From NCBI GenBank assembly GCA_940337035.1, contig CALNHX010005220.1, positions 47,268 through 111,267 on the forward strand: a stretch of DNA of 64,000 nt, in the 5' to 3' direction. The first letter of the stretch is position 1. Every line of letters starts with the position of its first letter. This document shows, piece by piece, positions 30,829 to 43,366 of this stretch. Made by a program: the position numbers and the translations under genes. The notes beneath the pieces were generated by a model that was not told the origin of the DNA, searched no databases, and was given only the letters and a program-made list of their open reading frames with translations. This DNA comes from Agriotes lineatus. Lineage: Eukaryota; Arthropoda; Insecta; Coleoptera; Elateridae.

Positions 30829-31050
30829 ATTTATCTACGACAGTGTCCAAAATTGACTTTTAGTTGGCGGTCTTAAGTTTGCAAAACGACTGTTTAATAA
30901 CATGTGTTCATTCGTGCACGTCGTCAGTAGCAACATGGTTTAAAATTTTTAACCCTGCAAAATTACGACCGGTTGCTAGTAATACTAATTTACATTTACA
31001 CTATTTTTCTATATTTACTGTGTTTTCTAGATTCCATCGTAGATAAAATA
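30829..31050. mobile_element. Small element with TTTATCTACGA inverted ends
   Basis: It starts TATTTATCTACGACAG and ends CCATCGTAGATAAAATATT. The same terminal word (TTTATCTACGATCAT and its inverse) bounds 4966-5126. It lies directly next to the foldback at 31053. No coding content. Confidence 0.4.
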
Positions 31051-31052
31051 TT

Positions 31053-31172
31053 GTATGATACACATGCATAAAGCATCTTTAGTCATTCGCGGGGCTTAAA
31101 ACTCTCGCTGACTCGCGTTTTAACTCTGCCCCACTCGTGACTAAAGACTAGCTTTACGCACTTGTACCATAA
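31053..31172. mobile_element. Palindromic foldback element with TTATGGTACAAGTG end
   Basis: Arms ATGATACACATGCATAAAGC...TTTAGTCA and TGACTAAAGACTAGCTTTACGCACTTGTACCATAA are inverted copies around GACTCGCG...CCCCACTCG. Read on the minus strand the right end is TTATGGTACAAGTGCGT, nearly the same as the start of the tyrosine recombinase element at 60549. Confidence 0.6.
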
Positions 31173-31552
31173 ATTACTATTAAGTTACTTAAGTTAAATG
31201 TTATTCGAAGTTATGTTAATGATCTTAAAAGTGATCTTTTTAACGAAATCCAAAGTTATATACACCAGAATTAAAGTTATTTTAAGAACATTTAAAACCG
31301 GTGAAAAAGAAGTTAAAATAATTTCAACGACTTCAAAGTTATTTTGGATCACTTAAAGTTCCACGTAGTTAAAATCAACTTAAACACATTAAATTCGTCT
31401 TGGCTAACTTCATGTATTTCAAATGAGATGACAAGTTACTTTGGCTAGATTAAAAGTCATTTAACGAGTATGATGGTAATTTCTTTATTAGATTAAAAGG
31501 CGTATAAACATGAGTCGTTTACGTAAAATCTAAAATTGTTTCGGCAAGTTCT

Positions 31553-31665
31553 AATAGGTATTTGTGCAACAAGTGCTAAAAGTGGACTTTTATGGACGAG
31601 ACATGAAAACATGAAAACATGTCTCATGCATAGACACTTTTAGCACGAGTTTGCACACAATATTT
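31553..31665. mobile_element. Palindromic foldback element
   Basis: TTTGTGCAACAAGTGCTAAAAGTGGAC...GAGACATG pairs with CATGTCTCATGC...GACACTTTTAGCACGAGTTTGCAC, with a duplicated ACATGAAA in the turn. Confidence 0.55.
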
Positions 31666-32194
31666 TTTCTACGGCCTTAAATTTACTTTTATTAATCCAT
31701 AAATGTCGATTTAACAAAGGTTTGCATTTATGACAGTTATAATTTATGTCATAATAAAGAGATGGCCTTGACGAGCAGCTGACTGTTTCTGCAGCCAGTT
31801 GCTGTCAAATTTTGTTATCAAAGGTATTTATAAATGTGCACATTTTACTTTATTCATTACATAAGGTTTTAATTATTTAAAAAACACTACCTCTAACGAA
31901 AGAAGTAACTAGAATAACTTTATAACCTCACTTCCAGTTCAAAATTCTAAATTCCACACTTTTAGCACATTGGCAGCCTACATATCCAAACGCCGTTTAG
32001 CTTACCTGAAACGCAAAAGCTCTAAACTTGTATCCGTTAGGTGAACACTTACGAAAACACATAATATACAAACAGTGTAAGCAACAATTTCAAAGAAAAG
32101 CAGCGTACGTATTGTTCTATATGAAGAATTATATACATGCAGATATTACACACACAGGAAATGGATGAATGCAGTTTAATGCTACTTAAGTAAC
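31666..32194. other. AT-rich stretch, nothing identified
   Basis: No gene or clear repeat seen. Confidence 0.35.
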
Positions 32195-32310
32195 AAAGAA
32201 TGTAAGGACCTATTAACATTTGAGGTAGGCAAGTACAAGCCAAGACGAAGTCGCGGCTTGTTGCCTGCCGAAAATGTTAATAGACGATACATTCCGAGTT
32301 ATCTTATTAT
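32195..32310. mobile_element. Palindromic foldback element
   Basis: Arms AATGTAAGGACCTATTAACATTT...GGCAAGTACAAGCC and GGCTTGTTGCC...AAAATGTTAATAGACGATACATT are inverted copies around AAGACGAAGTCGC. Confidence 0.55.
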
Positions 32311-35300
32311 ATTTTTCCCGCTACTTATCGAAATTTTCCTAGAATTTTGAAAAAATCTTTTGGTTTGTCACCAGGATTAATTTTCGTGAGTCGTGTTACC
32401 TGTGAGAGTCACATGTCACATAAACACTTGCAATTATTATAAACAAAACGTCTAAGTCTGCATATTGCTTTGCTAATTTTATTATCCTAGGAACTTAATA
32501 ATAATATTAAGTTCCGTTGTCAAGGGAAAGCAGCAAACAAATATAATCACCGACTTACACGTTTTGTTACTAAGGCTGTATCACTGACTTACATGATCAG
32601 CAGCGGGAAAACACTACATTAAGAAAGTTTTGTATAAAATCCTCCACAACGTTTTTTAGATTTCTGCCTGTCATTTCGACTTCTTTGATTCCGATATTAT
32701 CTCGTTTTTATTTCTTTATGCCATTCTAGCCTCTTCTTCGTTATTTCAACTTTGTTCTATAACTTCTGTTCTTTTCATTTTTTTCTTTCCTCTTCATTTC
32801 TTCTAGTAGTTTTTCTTATTTTCGCATTATTTTTATCAAGCTTCCGTTTATGTTATTTTTTATACTCGATAATCATAAATTGCTTTGGCTCAGCAATTTC
32901 TGCTTTTGTTTATATTTCGCTTTTCTTCCAACTTTTCTGCACAATATGTTTTGTATTTTTACTTTCCAGTGTAGAAGACCATTTCTAGTTAGTGTACCTG
33001 TATAATACTTTCTAGTAAGAAGTAATTTAAAATCATCGTTATCAAAGCAAGGGTGATTTTTAATCCTGATTCAAATTTACTATTCAGATTCTATATAGAA
33101 GTTTTGAGTTTAAGATATAGAACTACATAATGTCTATGTTTATGCTGATATTTACACTAAAGCATGAAGTCACCAAATAAATACTACGTAGTACGCAATT
33201 AATCATCCGCTACTACCATAGCAAGGAAGTTATAAATTAATACAAACACGGATTACACCAGATTTGTATCCTGAAATCGGAAGCATTAGTCAACAGATGT
33301 ACTAATAATAACGGTTTCATTCAATGCTAACTGCTCCCATTAGAACGAGTAACGTGAGCGGGGTTTCTTTAAGTAGGTGATTCATTGAATGTCAAAGTGC
33401 ACTTCTCCACGCAATGCTTCATTTAGTCAATGGAGCGAGAAATGCACTTCTGGGCGCGCAAATCTTAATCGATTCACCTTTTCAACCTGAAACATTCACA
33501 TTCCCCGCGGAAAATAATTGGATTGAACTTCAAAAATTGCCACAGTCCTCTATTATACCTATTTTCGTTGCTGGTATTTGAAGCTATTGGAATTTTTCCA
33601 ATATTAAGGTTACACAGCAGCAATTTCGTTTTAAATTTAGAAAACATTTTTTAATCGTAATTAAAATATACTAAATAATTAAATACATATATATATATCT
33701 TAGGCTCATATGATTCTGAACAACTTCGGATAGAAAATACTATAGCTGTGTGTGTAGGTAATTTTCATTATATCACAATCATGTATACAATATTCGTGTG
33801 TAGAGCTTCTAACTTTCGCTGAACCAAGTCTGATCAATTTTTAAGGTGTAAACTAACCGTCCTCTAACTTTTATAATTTTGTAACCCTCCAGCCATCGCT
33901 GAGTCTTATCTAAATTTACTTATTTTATGAAGTATTGTGCATCTGTATTAACGTTCAGAAATTAATTATTTCCCCATTATTTTTAAAAACAAAATGTTAA
34001 GCTTTAGGAGGATTCCAGATATCGCAATGTGCTTTGTTAATAAATATGTTATTGCCGACACGTTTTAAAAACACTAACACACATTATTACAAAATATTTT
34101 TGAGATACTAGTTACATATACATAGACCTACACAATTCAGCATAGGGCTGGTCGAGATTTAGTTAAATTAAGATTTGTGGCTTCAAAAACCTGATTCATC
34201 CACCGTACAGCGCAAATTTCGATTTGGCTACTTTTTTTCCTTCAGTGCTTCAAAGAATTCTTGGCCGGAAGAAATTTTGAAGTGACGATCAATTGAAAAA
34301 TAACGTTGTGGTTAACAGCTAAAATATAGAGTTCTATGCCGAATAAATTGTTATTGGAAGTGGAAGAGTTATTGTAGACATATAAGGTAGTTTTATCGGG
34401 ACTCTTAACCGATAAAAAGTTCACATTTCATATAATGTATAACTAAACCTCAACAAAATGTAGTTAGGACTTATTAATAGTTCCTCAGTCCTATAAATTT
34501 ATAAATAGTTATTCGAAATAGCAGACATAGTCACTGTATCTGTTTCTGCTGCATGACGCTGCATTATTCAATTTGCTGCCTTATTTGAGTATGTATAGAG
34601 CTAATCAGTATCAGTATTATAAAGCCAAATTTGAGATCTGAATTATTTCAAAGAAGTGATGAAAACTGTTGTAGTAACACGTGGAACTCGTGAACGCTGA
34701 AGTAATGCGAAGGTTACTTTTATTGCAGCCGGTAATTATGGTTGTTCAAAGTAGGTGTTCACAGCTAATGACTTAGACACGAATCTCATTTTTTTAGTAC
34801 GTAACGCTTAAATATTTTGGGTGTAACATTCATTTGTGTATATTAGAAGCATTATATCTCCAGTGTCATCTTTTATCGCAATACATTTTTGATAAGTCGA
34901 TTTTGAAGTTTATGTTAATATTTGTGGGCACATAGAATCGGGGTGTGAGGATATTTTTTTTCTGAATTTGGATCGGTTCTCGTGCATAAATTTACAGGCT
35001 GGCGACTTACCCAAAAGGGGTCCAAGGGTTGTGGATTATAAACACGAAATCGAGGAACGACAGTCAAATTCCACAAGCAGGCATGCAAGCAAGAATAAAC
35101 GACCATTTACGTTTACATTTAGCAGTACCTGTTTAAAATGAGTTTGTGGCCCCCGTGGCGTTCCCACGTAGCATCTAGCAAGGTACCTCGTTCAAAACTA
35201 ATATTCAGGTGCACCGCTGATTATGTGCCTATAAAAATCCTGCAATACGAATGCTTACAGCACCTAGTGCTTATTAGCCGAATTCGAACTAGACCAATGT

Positions 35301-36639
35301 GCTACAACTCATGTCAGTGTGATTTGCATTTGCGGTTGCCGCCCTTGCAAAAAAAACGAAATCACAAGACATTTGTGGCAAATGAGCATCTCAGGCTACC
35401 CAAATGCGTTTTTTGGATCACCGATAATTGCGTATCAGATCAAGGATCAAAGATCATCTCGCCAGATGATCGCTAGTCCAGGCATATAGTGCACTAAAAC
35501 GGTACCGATTGGTCACCAACTCAACAATAAAACAATGAGCAACGAATGCAAGTATCCAAATAAGCTCTTTATAATCAGCAGCAATACCAACAATCAAGCA
35601 ATGTTTAACTCGGTTGCACAATAAAACTACCTACAACCTCCATGTCAAAGCTACTCAAGCAATCATATTGATTACAGACATTATTTCACTCCTTTCTTAT
35701 TAGTTCACACAGTTATCACAAGCAACGCTACAAAAACACATAACAGCTTTGGCGTTGGAATGCTGCCCTCTATGGTATATCAAATTTCACAACAATCACA
35801 CATGCACGCTTTCAGCTAACTAACCACCTAGCCCGGGATTTTATAGCTACTTCCGGTCCCTTAAAATAACTTCAGACGCGGTTTAATTCTAGAAATATTT
35901 AGTACGTATTATATTATAGCGGTTGGATTGGTCAATGATAGAATATTTTCAAACAACTCAAAGAACACAAAAGTAAATATTACAACTTATTTAATGATTT
36001 ATTTGTTAGTTTAACTCTATTGTTAATTATGAACAACTTGCAATTCTGTCAAGATTATTAGAAAATCGATTATCCCAGTAACAGTTTATCATTTTGCTGT
36101 ACTTCGGTATGCAGTGCCTGTAAAAATCGAAAGTTTTTATGGACTGTTTATAAAGTACCTATAGTTTCTATTTATGCTTGCTGCTACTTCCTAGTGTATA
36201 AGCTGTCAACACGTAGGGCACACTAGGAATTGTTACCTCCTCCCAGCTCGCTGTGTTAAATACATCAAAATTGATTTAAAAACTTCCAATGGGTAAACTG
36301 GGAATCTACTCAATGTAATACTACTCTAATACAAAAAGTAGTTTTATATAATTTTTTAACTCCTGGTGCAGCTTTTTTTATATATCTTATGCCAGCTCAA
36401 CATTATAAATGCTATTCATGACATGGTTAAATTATGTATTTCACTTGAATATCACTTTATGGATTCATATACCTCTTTCACTATTATTAGCTGTTACACA
36501 TAATGTAGCACCTAAAGTTAGTATAATCACTGTTTATTAAGTCTATATGTAGCTTCCATTTGAGCTTGTTGTGTCTCTATTTTTTTCCTATGTAATGTTA
36601 AATAAGGTAGGACCCAGAATGTATATGGGTACTAATAAA
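32311..36639. other. Long AT-rich intergenic region without supported genes
   Basis: Over 4 kb I find no frame with recognisable domains. A pyrimidine-rich frame (32752-32988) and a mixed frame (35138-35476) look like chance. The sequence around 35148-35200 has weak tRNA-like boxes (GTGGCGTTCCCACGTAGCA, then GTTCAAAACT), possibly an old SINE. A weak palindrome surrounds 33400-33460 (GTGCACTTCTCC / GCGAGAAATGCAC). Confidence 0.4.
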
Positions 36640-36835
36640 ACGTTCAGCAATCAACTTATTTTTGCAAAGTATAAAAACCCAAATGGTTAGTAAAATTTTG
36701 CAAATTGCACAACAAAAAATTAAAAATGGTCAGTAAAATATGCACGGTACTTTATTATATTTTGTACAGTATAAAATGCATATTAAAAAAATATAAGATG
36801 ATGGTAAAAATAATAAACGTTCAGTAACAGCGACT
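36640..36835 (-). repeat. Degenerate minisatellite (TTTACTGAAC-type), minus orientation
   Basis: Irregularly spaced GTTCAGTAA/GGTTAGTAAAA/GGTCAGTAAAAT words are the inverse of the TTTACTGAAC words at 39770-40700. It may be the other end of a larger structure. Confidence 0.4.
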
Positions 36836-36864
36836 TCCTTTACCAGCTGGATATTTGAGGTTAG

Positions 36865-37092
36865 GTTTGTGTTAAAAAGTGGGCTAAACAGCAGAAAAAT
36901 ATAATTCTGGAAACTGAGACAGACGGTACAAATAATAACAATAATCGCTACATCTTTCCTGCTGGTTATGCGACTCCTGTAGAGGAATTTGATGCGACAA
37001 AAAGGGATGGCCTAGATTTTTCTTCATTTGATGAGTTTAAACCTGTGATGTTCAAAATTTGGACAACAGTTTTGCCCAAAGATAAAAATTAA
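36865..37092 (+). CDS. Unidentified 75-codon open segment
   Basis: The frame is open from a TAG at 36862 to the TAA at 37090, without an ATG near its start. The peptide is well-mixed (KKWAKQQKNII..., then FPAGYATPVEEFDATKRDG, ending TTVLPKDKN) and does not look low-complexity. A possible splice acceptor (GAGGTTAG) precedes it. I do not recognise it. It might be an exon remnant or transposon piece. Confidence 0.25.
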   Translation, partial: VCVKKWAKQQKNIILETETDGTNNNNNRYIFPAGYATPVEEFDATKRDGLDFSSFDEFKPVMFKIWTTVLPKDKN

Positions 37093-37320
37093 TGGCTTGA
37101 TGGCCATTGTGACTGTTCAACATTCCTTAAAAAATGTGCAAACACATCGTTGTACTAGCAATAAGACTGAAAATAGTAAGCACACCTCCAGAAGCAAAAA
37201 CCATCCTAATAGGACAAAAACGACGCAGAGGTCGTTCAGCGAAAGTCAAGAGAGCTTTGCTGCTCTAATAATATATGTATCGTTTCTTCTTCTTTTTATA
37301 ATGATTTCATTGGAAGTGTA

Positions 37321-38235
37321 TACAGTGCGTACCAAATCTATGGAAGCGGCCTTGTTCTTTCAAAACTTTTCAAAGTAAATCGATAAAATTTAATATGCAT
37401 GCTGTTTACAAAACCTTCTATTATTTCCTCACTTTTGTTATTTTTTTAACTGACAAGGTCGTTAGCTGCACAGCCAACTTGATTTTTTTTAAATAGGAAG
37501 GGGGGTCAAATCGCGTACCGTTTGAAAGGTATTTTCAAGTAGAATTCAGCGACATGCCGCTTGCTATAGTTATATCTAAATATAACTTCGCTACTGTAAA
37601 TTAAAGATTGAGAGTAGGTATTAACTGGATAACTGAAGATTGAGTGAGCTCTGAAAACAGTGGTTAGTTTATGTTGCTTAACGAACGTCAAAAGCTTAAA
37701 ACTGTGCTCAAAGTGCTAAATTATGGAGCATCTTACAGAAAAAGAACGTATAGAAATATTGATGATGATAGGATACTGTGATAGAAGACGCAGTCATGCA
37801 GAAATACCCGATTTGTTTATCAATTTGCTTATAAATGATTCTGGTACTAGATGAACTTCATAATCTTAAAACACGGTTTCAACAATCTGATGTTACATTA
37901 AACACCATAAAACAATTCATTGTTCCCCATGCTAACTGGATCTTCAGATTTACCAGTTAATACCTACTCTCAATCTTTAATTTACAATAGCGAAGTTATC
38001 TTTGGAGATAACTATGGCAAGCAGCATGTCGCTGAATTCTACTTAACAATACCTTTCAAACGGTATGCGATTTGACCCTCCTTCCTATTTAAAAAAATCA
38101 AGTTGCCTGTGCAGCTCCCGACCTTGTCAGTTAAAAAATAACAAAACTGTGGAAATAATAGAAAGCTTTGTAAACAGCATGCATATTAAATTTTTAAATA
38201 ACAGGGCCGGTTCCATACATTTGGCACGCACTGTA
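37321..38235. mobile_element. Mariner-like element with about 300-bp inverted ends, internally deleted
   Basis: Ends TACAGTGCGTACCAAATCTA and the inverse of TACAGTGCGTGCCAAATGTA are flanked by TA (37319-37320 and 38236-38237). The inverted similarity runs about 300 bp inward: GTCAAATCGCGTACCGTTTGAAAGGTATT at 37505 against its mirror at 38045, and the GAGAGTAGGTATTAACTGG block at 37610 against 37958. Only the start of a transposase remains in the middle. Long inverted ends are unusual for mariner, which normally has about 30 bp. Confidence 0.8.
37723..37854 (+). pseudogene. Mariner/Tc-type transposase, N-terminal remnant
   Basis: 43 codons starting MEHLTEKERIEILMMIGYCD, the typical first helix of the DNA-binding region of this transposase group, ending at a TGA. 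The DDE catalytic part is deleted. Confidence 0.65.
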
Positions 38236-38239
38236 TAAT

Positions 38240-39437
38240 CCGTTCACGACCTTTTTGGGACAAAGGTGGCTATGATTTTTTCTTTTCATGATGTAGCGGA
38301 TGCAACTTTTTTTTCTGTCAGTGTCAGTTCGACATTTTCTTGACACCACATTGCCAGATGTATTATTTTAATATTCGTAAGAAAATAAATAATTTATCAA
38401 GTGTGTAAAATATTTTAATTTCCGTCAAAGGAAAAGTCAAAATGCCCAAAATAATTTTGTTACGACAAAAAAATTCTATTAAACAATGCTACTTCCAAAT
38501 TAAAAAGGACAGGACAGATTTAAAAGAACACTAGTTGATGGAAAGGAAAAACAATCCAGCGTAATGTATTAGTAATTAACGTATTAAGAGGGGTAACCCA
38601 GTCTTCACATTCGAGCATATTTTTACCACACGAGCTAGCGCAGCGAAGCGAGAGTGGTAATTTATGTGAGAAATGTTAAGACAGTTACCCCTCGAAATGC
38701 GTTCAGTAGTTTATTGTTCATTGAGGCAATAATTTTGAATCAATAATAATTACTAAAAACTGCTAAATCGAAATCGGAATAAAATACCATGAATGCATGT
38801 TAAATGAGTGGATGCAATTAAATGTATCTTAACATTCGAGGACGCGATCATGTTAAACACTGTTTAACATTTCAATGAACAATAAAATAATTTACTACCT
38901 ACCTACTTATGACTATTTTGTTGTTGAAATGTTATGTAGCAGATGTGAAAATCAACATGCAGTAAAATCAGCAAGCCATCCATTTGACAAGATATTTACA
39001 TTTTTCACATGTTAATTTCTATAAGACCAATATTGCTTAATTGCTCTACTAAATTTATTTTGGCATCATTCTGTGATGTCTTTATCCTTTCACACTAGCA
39101 AGCAAGCAAGCATGCAGCAAGCATGTAAAATAAAGTGGCATATTCATAGCTTGTACACAATTCTTATCCAAATTACAATAAAACATTAATATTGCATGTT
39201 TTTCTTATGCATTAGTTCTCATTTTCGTTTCTGTCGTCAATTGTCAAATCCTTTCAATTTTTCATCCTTAATTTAAACAGAGATCCGGCAACAATGTACC
39301 TATTCAGAAAATATAACCTTAAACTGAAAACAACATAACCTAACACAAAAAGTGTCAATTAGGGAGTTTAGTTGTCACAGAGGTACTGCCACTAAATTAC
39401 TAGATGGTCATACCTGACCCAAAAAGATCGTGAACGG
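38240..39437. mobile_element. Non-autonomous DNA transposon with about 20-bp TIRs
   Basis: CCGTTCACGACCTTTTTGGG at 38240 and the inverse CCCAAAAAGATCGTGAACGG at 39418 bound 1.2 kb without a transposase. It abuts the mariner element. Inside is a palindromic foldback (38588-38700) and a further inverted pair (TTATTGTTCATTGA at 38712 with TCAATGAACAATAA at 38872). No clear target duplication was seen. Confidence 0.55.
38588..38700. mobile_element. Palindromic foldback element nested in the 38240-39437 transposon
   Basis: AGGGGTAACCCAGTCTTCACATT...TTTTTACCACACGAG pairs with GAGAGTGGTAATTTATGTGAGAAATG...GACAGTTACCCCT around a CTAGCGCAGCGAAGCGAG turn. Confidence 0.6.
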
Positions 39438-39769
39438 CATATATACAGTGTGTTTCGCAGAGTATCAGACATAGGGCAATTAACATAGAGAAATTGTGAA
39501 AAGAACAGCACTGTTGCTGTGTGCGCATCGAAGTACGCAATTGGTCAGAAATGCAAACAATTTGAAATTAATTTGACGTTTGTCATTTTAGACCAAGCAC
39601 GTACCTCGGTGGCTACACAGCAATAGTTGATCGCCCAATAATTTTCCAATGTTAATTTGGCTATGCTTGATAATAGACATATTATATGCAATCCAGGTTA
39701 TCTGCAGTAACATTCTGGCGAGTGTTTTGGTAAATACCAAAATACCTACACAATAATTTATAAACACTA

Positions 39770-40700
39770 TTTCTTTTAATATTATTCTGTTGGCCCTTTA
39801 TTTTATGTATCATATATTATTTTTACTGAATATATTTTATTTTACTAAACATTTTTTATATTGCTGTCTCTTTATTTTATATGCTAGAAATGAGGTGTTT
39901 TACTGAAAAAAATTACTTATGGTTTTAATATAATAATGCGCATTTAATTTGTTGTCTTGCTTTATTGAAAATTAAACCACTTACTGTCGATTTGATTTTT
40001 TGAATGAAACATTGTACTAAACACTCTGTATTTTTCCTGAACATTTATAATTTTTACTGATGATTTATTATTTTATTTGTTCCTCACTTATAAACATCAA
40101 TTTATAAAGTCACTGTATTAATCAAGAAAGTTTATTTTAACAAGTTACTAACTTGTAAAATCTTTACAAGTTAACTGTCAGTTTTACACCCGTGCTTATA
40201 AATAAATGATAGCGTGCAAAGCCAGAGTTGTCTTCCTTAGTATGTGTCATATTGATGAATTTAGTTGCTGGTCAGTTTGACGTTTTGAATAAATGGTAAA
40301 TTTCTAGTTATTTACAAGTGAGGAACAAATAAAATATTCAACAATACACGCAAGGTAACAGGTTTTACTGGCTCAAGAAGGTGGCTGGCTCGCCAGTCAT
40401 ATCCTTCTATTCGCCAGTAGCAATCCTCTTACCAAGCTAGTAATGTTAAATACTATTACTAGGCGCTTATTGTTTTTTTACTGATTGTCTACTATTTTTA
40501 CCAAAAGATTATTATTTTACTAAACATCTATTATTTTACTAAACATTTATAATTGTTACTGAACGTTTAACATTTTTACTATGCATTTATCATTTTTACT
40601 AAACATTTATTATCTTACATAACATATATTAGTTTTACTCGACACTTATTATTTCTACTGAGCAAATGTACGTGATGTTTTAATAAAATACTGTGCATTT
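39770..40700 (+). repeat. Degenerate minisatellite of about 22-bp TTTACTRAACATTTATTATT units
   Basis: Between 40465 and 40680 about ten units of TTTTACTAAACATTTATTAT type follow one another. More diverged ones occur at 39770-40070. The block TGCGCATTTAATTTGTTG at 39938 recurs as TGTGCATTTAATTTGTTG at 40692. The MITE at 40071-40334 is inserted in it. Confidence 0.6.
40071..40443 (+). mobile_element. Second copy of the TTTATTTGTTCCTCACTT repeat family
   Basis: 40071-40334 has inverted ends TTTTATTTGTTCCTCACTT / AAGTGAGGAACAAATAAAA, and 40335-40443 continues to ACCAAGCTAGTA. It matches 23276-23616 in reverse orientation with moderate divergence. Confidence 0.6.
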
Positions 40701-40974
40701 AATTTGTTGCCAATGTATATCCCTATAGCAATCCAGCAGTGATGCGGTGTGTCGAAGAGGTGCAAGCATTTATTTTCACTTGGAACGTTCTGTCAGAGAG
40801 GAATAGTTTGATGATTAGCAGCAAGTATGTATGTCTGTTTACTGTTCTCATTTTATATATTAGCTCATTTGTGCATAGTCGGTTAAATGTATGCATTTTA
40901 TTTTAGAGTTCTATTTTATTTTTTTACGTAATTTTTGAAATCTGATGATTTTGGAGCGATAATTTTTAAATTTA

Positions 40975-41760
40975 AATTGTAAGAATGGAAACATGTCATT
41001 TTCGTCTAAGAACGTATGTACTCGGGACTGGATAATTCTTTCTAGGAGTTTCGACACAGTGGATAGAAAACTAATAGGTCTGTAATATGCTGGATTATTG
41101 TGCTGTGCTTAGAAAAAAACATTAGGATTGTTACGTGTCCATACTATCAGAAAATACCTAACTTGCATGCATGGGTTAAATATTTCCGTTAAAAACGTTA
41201 TAGCTTTGCGGGTGAGTTTCTAAAAAGGTTGTTAGGTAGCATATCCGACCCTGGTGCCTTTTGGGTTTTTATTTTTTGATATGCTGTTTTACTTCGGTTG
41301 GCGCTGCTAATTCTGTGAATATTATGTTTATTCCATCTATGTTGCTTATTATTCCTTCTTCCACCCTTCGGGTGTGGTTGGTATCGTTTATATAACTTCC
41401 GTTGAATGTGGTGGTAAAGCAATTATCAAGCTGCTGAGCAAAGATTTCGCATGTCCTTTTATTGTTCTCCACATGTTAGGGTTTCCCGGGTTGAATAACA
41501 GTGGTATGAGTCTATCCTAAATTGGTCCAACTCATTTTTAACTAGTCGAATTAACCTGTTTAACCGAGCTTTAACCACAGGATCTCTGGTGTTTGGCCAT
41601 AATCTACATGTGCTATGCTTTCCACGAATCGGATTTTGTATTTGTGTTGGAAAAGTTTTACTGCTTGAAAGTTTCTGGCATAGTGGATTGCTGAATTGCT
41701 AAAGCAGCTGCGTCGTTGAAGCATTTTATCTCTTGATCAATGTCGTAAGAATCGCTGGGC
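40975..41760 (-). pseudogene. Jockey-type LINE fragment, RT N-terminal half
   Basis: Minus frames read, in order, a linker piece (QTPEILWLKLG near 41590), the 41269-41472 frame (RTCEIFAQQLDNCFTTTFNG), QKAPGSDMLPNNLF (RT block 1, near 41270) and NPAYYRPISFLSTVSKLLER (RT block 2, near 41080). They stop before the catalytic blocks. Several frame breaks. Typical Jockey order and motifs. Confidence 0.75.
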
Positions 41761-41799
41761 ATGTGAAATGGTTATATATTATTGTCAATAGGTTTAGAT

Positions 41800-42095
41800 T
41801 AATTAACCTAGAAAAAGGGGTCCCACACCCAGACATCGGTTACATCCCACGCTCCCATTCCAACACCTTTGGTGGTCGTGACCCTTTCAGAAGAACGTTC
41901 TTCCTATGAATGGATTAGGCTAGCTACCTGCACAGCCTTCGGGTGAAGGGGGCTTATAAAAGCGCACTTAGTGTGGTAATAACAGGCTCCTATACCAAGG
42001 GAAGAAGAAAAACCTAGAGTTTGGGATAATGTACAGCGACGCCTATAATTGGCCTAACGGCTGTTGGCTGAGTACCAAAATAAATAAATAATACA
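41800..42095 (+). mobile_element. 3' end of a LINE, second copy of the shared tail
   Basis: A GC-richer block ending in the 41-bp tail at 42033-42073 that is identical to 42-82, then an A/T-rich AAATAAATAAATAATA end. No intact frame. Confidence 0.55.
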
Positions 42096-42764
42096 AATTA
42101 GGATCTTTCAGGTGTGAAAAATCATGTGCCTATACCAGACAGCACAAATCGCGGCATTAAAAACCGGCAAAGCCCTTAATAACAGGAGCGGTAACGTGCA
42201 AGGACGACATAAAATTCCTTCACGTTAATTATCGTCAAAATTATATGGATGGTCCTACTAAGTAGGGCAGCATAGGCCTTCCATAATGAAAATTTTCTAG
42301 CCACTGCTTCCGCCAACGCCCCAGCGTGAAGCTTGAAGTTGGATCTCCAGGAAAATCAGGATGCTAAAGAAAAATATTCGACTGAACCAAGTGCCTCTAA
42401 AATAAAGGAAAGTAACAACGGTATCATTAGCTGTAGGTAAATTCGGAGTCATATAAGCGATATTAAATTTGAATTTTATTGAAATGCTGTATTAGCTGGA
42501 GGTAATTGGAGTGAGGTTAAGATATTTGCTTATGTAAATAAGAAAACTGGTAAAGGTTTTTGAGGAATCGAGACTATACGGAATGGGACATACGTATCAA
42601 TGTTACTCACGTACATTTTTCAAGTCCACTATCCTCAGAAATTTCGTCATTGTTAGTTTGTTATGGACAAGGTTTAGGGATGCAGAGTACCAGGTACCTT
42701 AGACACCAACTGCTTGCATTCTGTAGAGGTTTTCATCCGCATTTTTAACATTTCTTTAAAATAT

Positions 42765-42833
42765 CACCGGACCGGGCGAACTCTCGACCCTTAGATCAGT
42801 GATGCTTAGCACTGAGCTACTAGCCCCAGATAA
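42765..42833 (-). mobile_element. tRNA-like SINE head
   Basis: On the minus strand GGGGCTAGTAGCTCAGTGCTAAGC resembles the acceptor and D-arm/A box of a tRNA, and GAGAGTTCGCCC resembles a B box. The cloverleaf is not complete. A related but weaker plus-strand tRNA-like stretch occurs at 50605-50680 (GCGGCTCAGTGCTTAAGCA). Confidence 0.45.
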
Positions 42834-43366
42834 ATATCGTTATTGTTTTAAGAAGCGCCCACGAATTAGTGTTCAAATAAAAGAGAAACAATAACGATAT
42901 CTGCAATATTGTAGGTAATATTACGATAAATAAAATCGTTTAGCAGAAAATCGAATTTTGGATATGGTCTGGTGAAGATATATGTAGATAATAATGTGCT
43001 TATTAATATTACTTGTTCAATTTGACTATTTTTCTAAGAAGATAAGTCTCTGGGAACCTGAAGTACAACTTAGCAAGGAAGTAGAGCTATTGAGCTTTAA
43101 ACTCTCCTAATATCTCTGCTTAAATTCCAAAACAGCTATCGATTTTATTCTTTTCACAACTGTGATTATTTATCGCTGCACCGAAAATCCTTTAAATAAA
43201 ATACCAAGATAAAACACAATTCGTTTATTAGGACACGTCTCAGAAAATATTTACAGCATTAAATAAAAGGTGCAAGTGCATCGACAAACAAACAGTCGAG
43301 GCCCATTAAAACGCAGTCGTGTAGGTGAATCCATGCATGCAGCGATTTCCAACGAGTTGAAAATAA

